Source: Actinomycetes bacterium (lineage in GTDB: Bacteria; Actinomycetota; Acidimicrobiia; Acidimicrobiales; Ilumatobacteraceae). From it: a stretch of DNA of 39,434 nt. The notes below the pieces were generated by a model that was not told the DNA's origin, did not search any database, and worked only from the letters and a program-made list of their open reading frames with translations. This document shows positions 33,703 to 39,434 of the stretch, one piece after another (position 1 is the first letter of the stretch; the number at the start of each line of letters is the position of its first letter). The stretch spans positions 1 through 39,434 of the forward strand of contig JANYDH010000135.1 in the NCBI GenBank assembly GCA_025359865.1, given 5' to 3'. Both the position numbers and the translations under genes were made by a program.

Positions 33703-33858
33703 GCGATCGCGTTTCTGTGGCGCGATCGAGTGGTCAGTCGCGTGAAGGCAACGAGACTACCGACGCGATCGCGCGAGAAATCAGCCGAAGGAGTGCTGCG
33801 CCCGGGCAAATCCGTGCTCTGTATCCCTGTGTACTCGCACGATCAGAAGGAGCACCCG

Positions 33859-34080
33859 ATGCACGCCACTGGAACTGACTTCGCCGGCCTCGACGACGAC
33901 CTCCGACTCGTCACCCTGCCCGACGCCGCCCGGTTCCTCTCCGTCAGCCGTGGTTCGCTTTACGACCTGCTGACCACAGGCCAGCTCGCCTCGGTCCACA
34001 TCGGCCGGTCACGCCGCATCCCGCTCCGGGAGCTTCACCGGTACATCCGCGAGCGCCTGGAACGCGAACGCTGCAACTGA
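33859..34080 (+). CDS. Excisionase-like HTH DNA-binding protein (copy 2), 73 aa
   Basis: ATG 33859 has AAGGAG 7 nt upstream. Residues 12-65 are an HTH_17/excisionase domain (LRLVTLPDAARFLSVSRGSL, YDLLTTGQLASVHIGRSRRI, RELHRYIRERLER). Length is typical for excisionases and for conjugation-linked regulators. Intact, in contrast to the altered tail of copy 1. It is transcribed away from the relaxase and may regulate it or assist excision. Confidence 0.8.
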   Translation: MHATGTDFAGLDDDLRLVTLPDAARFLSVSRGSLYDLLTTGQLASVHIGRSRRIPLRELHRYIRERLERERCN

Positions 34081-34111
34081 TCGGTGTCCAGTACGGCGCC
34101 CTTGCAGGCCG

Positions 34112-34279
34112 TCACTCGCGTAGTGCCGCGACGAACCCATCCCACTCCTCGTCGGTGAGGTCCTCGATCGCAAACTCGCCGGTGCCCTCGTAGGGCTGCA
34201 CGGTTGCGAGCATCGATTCGAGGTCGGCATCGAGCCAGAATCCCGTGGCGGAGAAATCGGCGTCGTCGAAGTCCTTCAC
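34112..34279 (-). CDS. Small acidic protein (copy 2), about 55 aa
   Basis: From GTG 34279: VKDFDDADFSATGFWLDADL, ESMLATVQPYEG, FAIEDLTDEEWDGFVAALRE, TGA 34114-34112. The C-terminal 45 residues match the copy 1 protein at 21844. Most base differences between the copies are silent or conservative, which supports translation. No ribosome site is evident, and the frame is open a little further upstream without ATG. Function unknown; position next to the HTH/nucleotidyltransferase gene is kept in both copies. Confidence 0.5.
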   Translation of the reverse strand: MKDFDDADFSATGFWLDADLESMLATVQPYEGTGEFAIEDLTDEEWDGFVAALRE

Positions 34280-34378
34280 GAATCCGATCGTAGGCGGCGT
34301 GCATGACCAGTGCCCGTCGACGTTCGAGCCGAACGGCGCAGTGCCGCTTCCTCATTCGCGTTCGGACTGTCGAGCTGA

Positions 34379-35389
34379 CTACGGGGCTGACGAGCGTCGG
34401 ACCTTGGATCGTTGCGTCACCTCTGCACGCTCGTCCTCGTTCAGCATGGTCGTGAACGGCGACATCTTGAGGAGTTCCACATGACCCTCGTCGGTCGACA
34501 TCAGCAGTCGCACAACGTCAGACCTTGGGCCATAAAGAAGGCGATGCCACGACTCGATGTAGGGCGCGCTGCGCTTGCTCACTGATCGCTTGAGGGTGAC
34601 CAGTCGGGCTCGTCCGAGATCGAGCACCCGGTCGGGATCGTGGAGGAACTTCTCCAGGACGATTCGATGGATCTCGATCGTCTTCGAGACAGACCGGTCG
34701 TCTTGTCGGGCCGGACGAATCGACGTCGGAACCGGCGAGCCTGTCGGTTGTCGTCGCTTCGACCGACCGGCGGCCGGTGAGCGATCCTTCCCTCCTGTGT
34801 CCATGGCCCTCATCGACACCGGCACCATCGGTCGTCCAACGACGGTGTCGTGGAACGTGCCGCTTCCGTCCGTGAGCCAGCTGGCTGATCGGATCGTCAC
34901 TTGGACTGTTCTGCCCAGCCTGCCCTCAGACTCGCTTGCCGCCGCGTACACCTCGTCGCGGTCAGGTCCACCGAACACGAGGAGGTCGATGTCACCGACC
35001 GGCCGCTCGCCGTTCTCGCCTGAGAATCGCGCCGCCCAAGAGCCGTAGATGTACGCGGCCTCGATCCCGTCGACGCTGCTAAGCGCCTGGCCGAGCACCC
35101 ACGGCACGCCGAAGGCCTTGACGAGCACGTCGGACAGTCCTTCGAAGTACGGGCTCGAAACGTCGGCTCGAATGAGCCAGGTTCGCCCGACGCGTCGGCT
35201 CGTCACGAGGCCTGCAGCCTTCGCCCGTTCGACTTCGCGATGCACCGACGGATACGGGATGTTGGTGCGCTCGGCGAGCTCAGTGAGGCGGTACTCCGCA
35301 GCCGGGTCGCCGAGGACAAGCGCAAGAAGCTCGGCCTGCTGCTGCGAACGGAAGATCGGCAGGAGCGACGGTGTCGGTGCTTTGTCCAC
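34379..35389 (-). CDS. Winged-helix/nucleotidyltransferase fused to the XRE partner's C-terminal domain
   Basis: GTG 35389 (upstream residues RDIVHVV also match copy 1 but lack ATG). Residues 5-75 form a winged helix (RSQQQAELLALVLGDPAAEY, PYPSVHREVERAKAAGLVTS). The nucleotidyltransferase core has AAYIYGSWAARFSGENGERP and VGDIDLLVFGGPDRDEVY. After MVPVSMRAMD a basic linker leads to IHRIVLEKFLHDPDRVLDLG, SAPYIESWHRLLYGPRSDVV, ELLKMSPFTTMLN, equivalent to the C-terminal domain of the separate XRE protein in copy 1 (22030-22458). The HTH itself and the intergenic part are missing, so a deletion seems to have fused two genes. 336 aa, no stop. Confidence 0.7.
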   Translation of the reverse strand: MDKAPTPSLLPIFRSQQQAELLALVLGDPAAEYRLTELAERTNIPYPSVHREVERAKAAGLVTSRRVGRTWLIRADVSSPYFEGLSDVLVKAFGVPWVLGQALSSVDGIEAAYIYGSWAARFSGENGERPVGDIDLLVFGGPDRDEVYAAASESEGRLGRTVQVTIRSASWLTDGSGTFHDTVVGRPMVPVSMRAMDTGGKDRSPAAGRSKRRQPTGSPVPTSIRPARQDDRSVSKTIEIHRIVLEKFLHDPDRVLDLGRARLVTLKRSVSKRSAPYIESWHRLLYGPRSDVVRLLMSTDEGHVELLKMSPFTTMLNEDERAEVTQRSKVRRSSAP

Positions 35390-35404
35390 AACATGTACGA
35401 TATC

Positions 35405-35419
35405 TCTCAGGTTGTGAGA
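35405..35419. promoter_or_regulatory. Conserved operator TCTCA-N5-TGAGA (copy 2)
   Basis: Same arms as at 23321-23335, different spacer, 16 nt upstream of GTG 35389, as in copy 1. The remaining interval to the methyltransferase (35420-35686) shows no supported gene. Confidence 0.5.
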
Positions 35420-35686
35420 CTGATCCAGCGAGCATGGACTTCGGTCGGAGCTTTACGCCGCTGGCCTTCGTCGTGGCGAGCTCCACCCGATGGGCCCTTC
35501 GTTAGGCCATGATGGTGGACGTGTCCCCGCTCATCCGCCACTCCCCGAGCGCCACATGCGCAGGAGCTCGGGACCGCAGCCGCTGGGTCTCTGTGTCACA
35601 CCCCCTGCGTACTGTGCTCGGACATGAGGGGATCGCGGTACGACACACGCCGAACCGGGTTGCAGTTACGCCTACTGGGGGCCGAC

Positions 35687-36820
35687 ATGGTTAGCGCTAC
35701 GCGACAGGTGGCCCAGAAGCGCTCCGGCATGGTGAAGGGTGGTGCGATCTCACTCTTCTCGGGGGCCGGAGGCCTTGACCTCGGGATCGAAGCGGCTGGT
35801 TTCCAGACGCTCGCCGCAGTCGAGTGGGACGAGGACGCAGCCGACACGATGGAGAAGAACGCCCCAGCATTCTTCCCAGCGTTGAAGGAGGTCCTGCGGG
35901 CAGATCTCTACCCGCTCGCCACGGGTGACGGAGTCGGAATGACCACGAGGGATCTCCTCCGTGCTGCCGGGCTCGGCGCGCGCGAGAAGCCGGACCTCCT
36001 CGTCGGTGGTCCGCCGTGTGTTGCGTTCTCCAAGTCAGGCTTCTGGCTCGACTGGAAGCGTGACGCTGTCGACCCAGCAGCGAGCCTCCTCCAGGCGTAC
36101 ACGAAGGTGCTCGCCGAAGCTCGGCCGCGGTTCTTCATCCTCGAGAACGTGTACGCGCTGACGTTCGACAACAAGGCGAGCAGGCCGGCGTTCACGCGGC
36201 TTCTCGCCGAGATCGAAGCTGCCGGCTACAAGTTCAAGTGGCAGGTGCTGAACGCTGGCGACTACGGCGTGCCGCAGCTGCGCCCACGCCTGTTCATCGT
36301 CGGCGCCCGTCGAGGCGACTCGGTCCCCGAGCTTCCCGAACCGACGCACTTCGGAGACTGGGAACGCCGGACGAATCAGGGCACCGGCCCGCTCCCGCAT
36401 GTCACCACCGGCCAAGCGCTCAACGGCCTTGTCACCACCCCCGAGTCGGAGGAAGTGGTCCGAGGCCAATGGGGCCACCTGCTGCCTGGAATTCCGCCCG
36501 GCGAGAACTACCTCTACTACACCGCGAAACGCGGGCATCCCGATCCGTTGTTCGAATGGCGCTCGCGGTACTGGTCGTTCTTGCTGAAGCTCGATCCAAA
36601 CCGAGCGGCGCCGACGATCCAGGCGCAGCCGGGACCCAACGTCGGTCCCTTCCACTGGGAGAACCGTCGGCTACGGGTTCCCGAGCTCCGCCGGCTCTTC
36701 ACGTTTCCCGATGAGTTCGAGTTTGTCGGCAAGCGGATCTCCGTGCAAGCGCAGGTCGGCAATTCCGTTCCTCCGCTCCTCGCGCAGCGGGTCGCCGAGC
36801 AGGTCGCTGCTCAGCTCTGA
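35687..36820 (+). CDS. C5-cytosine DNA methyltransferase, 377 aa
   Basis: Start ATG 35687 has GGGGG 5 nt upstream; an in-frame ATG at 35624 would add 21 residues. Motifs in order: I ISLFSGAGGLDLGIEAAGF (residues ~21-39), IV LLVGGPPCVAFSKSGFW with catalytic Cys near 110, VI FFILENVYAL, VIII QLRPRLFIVGARRG, IX and target region, X QAQVGNSVPPLLAQRVAEQV (near 358). Complete. It methylates cytosine at C5 in a site set by the 240-330 region; the site cannot be predicted. It is convergent with, and overlaps by 10 nt, the nuclease gene, the usual layout of a type II restriction-modification pair. Confidence 0.9.
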   Translation: MVSATRQVAQKRSGMVKGGAISLFSGAGGLDLGIEAAGFQTLAAVEWDEDAADTMEKNAPAFFPALKEVLRADLYPLATGDGVGMTTRDLLRAAGLGAREKPDLLVGGPPCVAFSKSGFWLDWKRDAVDPAASLLQAYTKVLAEARPRFFILENVYALTFDNKASRPAFTRLLAEIEAAGYKFKWQVLNAGDYGVPQLRPRLFIVGARRGDSVPELPEPTHFGDWERRTNQGTGPLPHVTTGQALNGLVTTPESEEVVRGQWGHLLPGIPPGENYLYYTAKRGHPDPLFEWRSRYWSFLLKLDPNRAAPTIQAQPGPNVGPFHWENRRLRVPELRRLFTFPDEFEFVGKRISVQAQVGNSVPPLLAQRVAEQVAAQL

Positions 36821-37980
36821 GGGCCGCCGCGCAGAAGTTCTTCGAACGACAGCGCCCAGCTCTCGTCGATGCGTTGGACGGGCTTGATCCGCGCGGGATC
36901 GCTGGGCCAGGGATCGAGATCCTTCGTCCAACGGAACCGGTACTCCCAGATGCCTGTCGCGGAGAACAGGCAGGCAGCGAGGACGTCGAACTGATCGAAC
37001 GTGTACTGACGCCCCGCGCCTGAGTCTCTGGTCTTCTGCGCCTCAACCTTGAATGCACCGTCCTTGTACCGGTGGGCACTGGCTGTCTTGCACTCGATCA
37101 GCACCTCGCGACCGTCGGGTGTGGTGACCAGGAAGTCGGGCTGACCATCGGCATCGATTGGGATAGCCGACGCGACCGATGGATCGCCCCTGAGAACGCG
37201 CTCGAGGTGCCGCTCGGCGACGCCGCCGCGCACGGCAACTCCGAGACGGAAGTTGGACTCGATGATGTCGAGAATCTCCTTGGACCCGAGGCCGAAGAAG
37301 CCTTCAAGGCGATGTGGCCCGGTCGCCGACGTGAGGAACTCGCGTGCCAGCGAGCCGCGAAGCGCCGGGTTCAACCCGAGAGCGCTCGCACGCGCTTCGA
37401 ACCTCACGTAGTCGAGCAGCCGATGCGGACGGAACCCGACCATGGTCTCCAGCTCGACGATCCGCGAACGCCGGCTTCCGCCCGTCTTGTCGCGCTCCCA
37501 AACCGCCCACCCGTGTTCGTCGGCCTCGCTGACGTTGTGGTCCCGGTAGTACACCGAGATACCCATCGGAAGGTCCTCGTACACGAGCGGGTCCAGGCCG
37601 ACGATGAACTGGAGCTCCGGGTCGACAGTGAGCACGAGAGTGACGTCGACGCCGGCGACGTCACGCGCGATGGTGTTGCTCTCGTTGCGCGTTCGCGTCG
37701 GGTCGCTGAGGCGGATCTGCGCTCGGTGCTCGTCCACCGGCCGGCCCCCGGTCAGCCGCTTGGTCGCACGAAATGGGTAGACGAGAAGCCCGTAGCGTGC
37801 GCCGGTGCCATCTTCGGCTCCGATGTAGATCGGCGCGACACGTTGATCGCGAAACGAGCTGTAAACGACGCGGCCGCCGCTGGCCTCGATCCCTTTCTCC
37901 AACAATTCCACCACCGACGCGCGGTCAGCGTCGATGTTGTAGAGCTTCGGGATGTAGAGCCGGCCAGCGAGTTCAGGCAC
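36811..37980 (-). CDS. Probable type II restriction endonuclease (PD-(D/E)XK), 389 aa
   Basis: GTG 37980 start. The N-terminal part (YIPKLYNIDADRASVVELLE, IYIGAEDGTGARYGLLVYPF, VAGVDVTLVLTVDP) resembles restriction enzymes of this size. Near residues 280-297 lies the nuclease motif: DADGQPDFLVTTPDGREVLI, ECKTAS, that is PD, 14 residues, then E-C-K. The C-terminus has FDQFDVLAACLFSATGIWEY, common in such enzymes. It converges on the cytosine methyltransferase gene, so a cognate pair is likely. The recognition site is unknown. Confidence 0.75.
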   Translation of the reverse strand: MPELAGRLYIPKLYNIDADRASVVELLEKGIEASGGRVVYSSFRDQRVAPIYIGAEDGTGARYGLLVYPFRATKRLTGGRPVDEHRAQIRLSDPTRTRNESNTIARDVAGVDVTLVLTVDPELQFIVGLDPLVYEDLPMGISVYYRDHNVSEADEHGWAVWERDKTGGSRRSRIVELETMVGFRPHRLLDYVRFEARASALGLNPALRGSLAREFLTSATGPHRLEGFFGLGSKEILDIIESNFRLGVAVRGGVAERHLERVLRGDPSVASAIPIDADGQPDFLVTTPDGREVLIECKTASAHRYKDGAFKVEAQKTRDSGAGRQYTFDQFDVLAACLFSATGIWEYRFRWTKDLDPWPSDPARIKPVQRIDESWALSFEELLRGGPQS

Positions 37981-38105
37981 ACGACGATCGTCGCGCAGTT
38001 AGCGGCCTCGAACGGGGTCTTCGTCGCAGCGTCTACCATTCGGCGGGCGGCCGCGCCGTAGGCTCCGGCTCGCTGCACCATCGATCGAAGGGTTGAGACA
38101 CAAAC

Positions 38106-38501
38106 ATGGCGACAATAGGCAAGACCGGAAAGAGTGGACCTCGGGCGATTCAAGTGACGCTCTCGAAGACGTCGGTCACCGTCTACGCCGGACCGAAGGT
38201 TCTCGATGCATTGGAGGAAGTCACTGCAGAGATGACCTTGTACCACGGTGTCCGGCTCGCTCAAGTCATGGAGGCGCTCTACTTGCAGGGCCAGAAGGAT
38301 GGGCGTCGTGAGGTCTTCGAGGAGTTCGACAAGCTCAAAGCGCGGCCCGAGCTAAAGCATGGCAACCCTGGCCGACCTACCAAGAAGAACGCGAAGAGGG
38401 TCGCCGCCAAGAAGGCGCCTACGAAGAAGGCATCTACGAAGAAGGCAGCGGCACGCACGGGCGCCGTACCTGTCAAGAAGGCAGCGGCAAAGCCCACCTG
38501 A
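38106..38501 (+). CDS. Small protein with Lys/Ala-rich histone-like tail, 131 aa
   Basis: Residues 1-80 look globular: AIQVTLSKTSVTVYAGPKVL, DALEEVTAEMTLYHGVRLAQ, VMEALYLQGQKDGRREVFEE. Residues 85-131 are Lys/Ala-rich with GNPGRPTKKN (an AT-hook-like GRP) and repeated KKAPTKK, KKASTKK, KKAAA units, as in histone H1-like or HU-tailed actinobacterial proteins. DNA binding is likely. It is divergent from the nuclease gene and convergent with the TIR-like gene. It might be a partner or regulator of the defence genes, or an independent nucleoid protein. Confidence 0.65.
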   Translation: MATIGKTGKSGPRAIQVTLSKTSVTVYAGPKVLDALEEVTAEMTLYHGVRLAQVMEALYLQGQKDGRREVFEEFDKLKARPELKHGNPGRPTKKNAKRVAAKKAPTKKASTKKAAARTGAVPVKKAAAKPT

Positions 38502-38513
38502 ACGTATGGACGT

Positions 38514-39359
38514 CTACTCCAAGGCGAGATTGGCGTCGGCGTTGATACCGGCGGCCTTCAGTTCCGCGACGAGGGGAAGGTGCCAGCCGCCGGCGAACGG
38601 TATGAACTGCACCCCGTAGTAGTCACTTGGAAGCTCGACCCCATCTTCGTAGAGCACACAGACTCGGTCGCGACCGAGCTTTCCGATCGCATAGCCCAGT
38701 TCAAAGACAACGTTCTGCCGGGCTCGCAGTCGCAGGTCAGACTCGCCACGTAGACGGCCCTCGTCGTCGACGGTCATGAGCACCACCACGAACGCGGCGC
38801 GACCGAGGTGCGTTTCGAGCTTCTCGATGATCGTCTGTCCCTTGCCTGGCTGGTCCGCCAGCACGACAACTATGGAGCCGGTGACGCGCTCAAGGAATCG
38901 GCGTACAACTTCTCGGGCGGCGGTGTCACGACCATGAACGAGGAACATGGTCAGCGCCCCTTCAGACTCCTTATGGCCCTCTGCTGGCGCGGCGTTTGCG
39001 CTGCTGATTTCATAGATTGCGAGCGAGTCAAGTAGAGACTGCAGATTGCGTGCCTTTTCGTCTGCCACGCTTCCGAGTAGCGGCGCCTTGTCAGCCGTAA
39101 GTTCGTCAATCAGCTTGATCTCGATCTCCTTCAAAACCGAGTACTCGGACTTCGGGCTCGACGCGTGCCAGGCAACGGGCTCGAAACTCTGATCGAGCAG
39201 TCTTCGGTTTCTCTCGTCCCACGTGCGGAACGCAGCGAGCAGAGCGGCACGCTCGGCTCCAGTGTCAGCGGACATTTGGCGCATAGCCCGATAATTCTCG
39301 AGCGACACGCGCAACTCCCCCTCAAGCCAGGATCGCGGTACAGCCAGTCTCGTGGGCAC
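38514..39359 (-). CDS. TIR-like (CAP12/PycTIR-type) predicted nucleotide-binding effector, 281 aa
   Basis: GTG 39359 start. Residues 1-135 form a helical N-terminal part of unknown type (LENYRAMRQMSADTGAERAA, EYSVLKEIEIKLIDELTAD). From residue 137 the TIR-like domain is clear: MFLVHGRDTAAREVVRRFLE, LADQPGKGQTIIEKLETHLG, FVVVLMTVDDEGRL, RARQNVVFELGYAIGKLGRD, VCVLYEDGVELPSDYYGVQF. The Glu in VFELGY (near 219) matches the catalytic Glu of NAD-degrading TIR enzymes. Known relatives act as NADase effectors in CBASS and Pycsar. No cyclase gene is within the window, so the trigger is not known. Confidence 0.8.
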   Translation of the reverse strand: MPTRLAVPRSWLEGELRVSLENYRAMRQMSADTGAERAALLAAFRTWDERNRRLLDQSFEPVAWHASSPKSEYSVLKEIEIKLIDELTADKAPLLGSVADEKARNLQSLLDSLAIYEISSANAAPAEGHKESEGALTMFLVHGRDTAAREVVRRFLERVTGSIVVVLADQPGKGQTIIEKLETHLGRAAFVVVLMTVDDEGRLRGESDLRLRARQNVVFELGYAIGKLGRDRVCVLYEDGVELPSDYYGVQFIPFAGGWHLPLVAELKAAGINADANLALE

Positions 39360-39383
39360 TCGACCACGATAGGGCAGCCAGAC

Positions 39384-39434
39384 TCATGCGTGGTCCGATG
39401 CCAGCGCACGAGGGTCGAGCATCGAGGCCGCCAT
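39384..39434 (-). CDS. Possible C-terminal end of a gene entering from the right edge
   Basis: The minus frame is open from the window edge (MAASMLDPRALASDHA) to TGA 39386-39384. It may be the end of a longer gene or only a short chance frame. It lies 25 nt upstream of the TIR-like gene on the same strand, so a shared operon is possible. Confidence 0.2.
   Translation of the reverse strand: MAASMLDPRALASDHA

Overview
The window looks like chromosome from a high-GC actinobacterium. Support comes from pervasive GC-rich codon use, ANTAR-domain regulators, sigma-B/F type promoters (GTTT-N16-GGGTA), a DUF222/HNH gene end, Tat lipoproteins, a MobF (TrwC) relaxase and a 'recombinase in trio' element. 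Class Acidimicrobiia is my guess; nothing here proves it. No rRNA, tRNA or CRISPR array was seen.

Left half (1-19.6 kb): a stress/envelope neighbourhood. After an HNH gene tail and a secreted three-repeat protein with an SGNH-like domain comes a long minus-strand gene train. It holds four tiny membrane proteins, a 50-aa protein, DUF2231, an EEP-type phosphodiesterase, a diacylglycerol-kinase-like protein, two PAP2 phosphatases and DUF1206. On the plus strand are an NRAMP-type transporter, a Ser/Thr kinase, two ferritin-like proteins, a PAS-GGDEF-ANTAR protein and three GAF-ANTAR proteins, one with an added STAS domain. CorA and a ChaB-like gene are on the minus strand. Five promoters with the same spacing (GTTT, exactly 16 nt, GGGTA+N) sit before the 27-aa gene, DUF1206, the kinase, the first ferritin-like gene and chaB, which suggests one general-stress regulon. 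Many of these genes are broken: the kinase, DUF2231, EEP, DAGK, one PAP2 and ChaB carry frameshifts, stops or apparent internal deletions.

Right half (20-39.4 kb): mobile DNA and defence. Two diverged copies of one mobilisable module lie in tandem, each in the order relaxase, hairpin (candidate oriT), excisionase-like HTH gene, small acidic protein, and HTH/nucleotidyltransferase genes under a shared operator. Copy 1 (about 20.2-23.3 kb) is decayed. Copy 2 (27.5-35.4 kb) has a relaxase that reads through except for a 3.3-kb RIT element inserted at its Walker B motif. Between them lie a PIN-like pseudogene, a PPOX-type flavoprotein gene, an integrase remnant and an AbiEi/AbiEii-like toxin-antitoxin pair with a palindromic operator inside its promoter. 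After copy 2 come a C5 cytosine methyltransferase, a PD-(D/E)XK nuclease, a Lys/Ala-tailed small protein and a TIR-like effector.

Together: a stress-response region under partial decay next to an accretion of mobilisable modules that carries four nucleotidyltransferase modules, a restriction-modification pair and a TIR-like protein.
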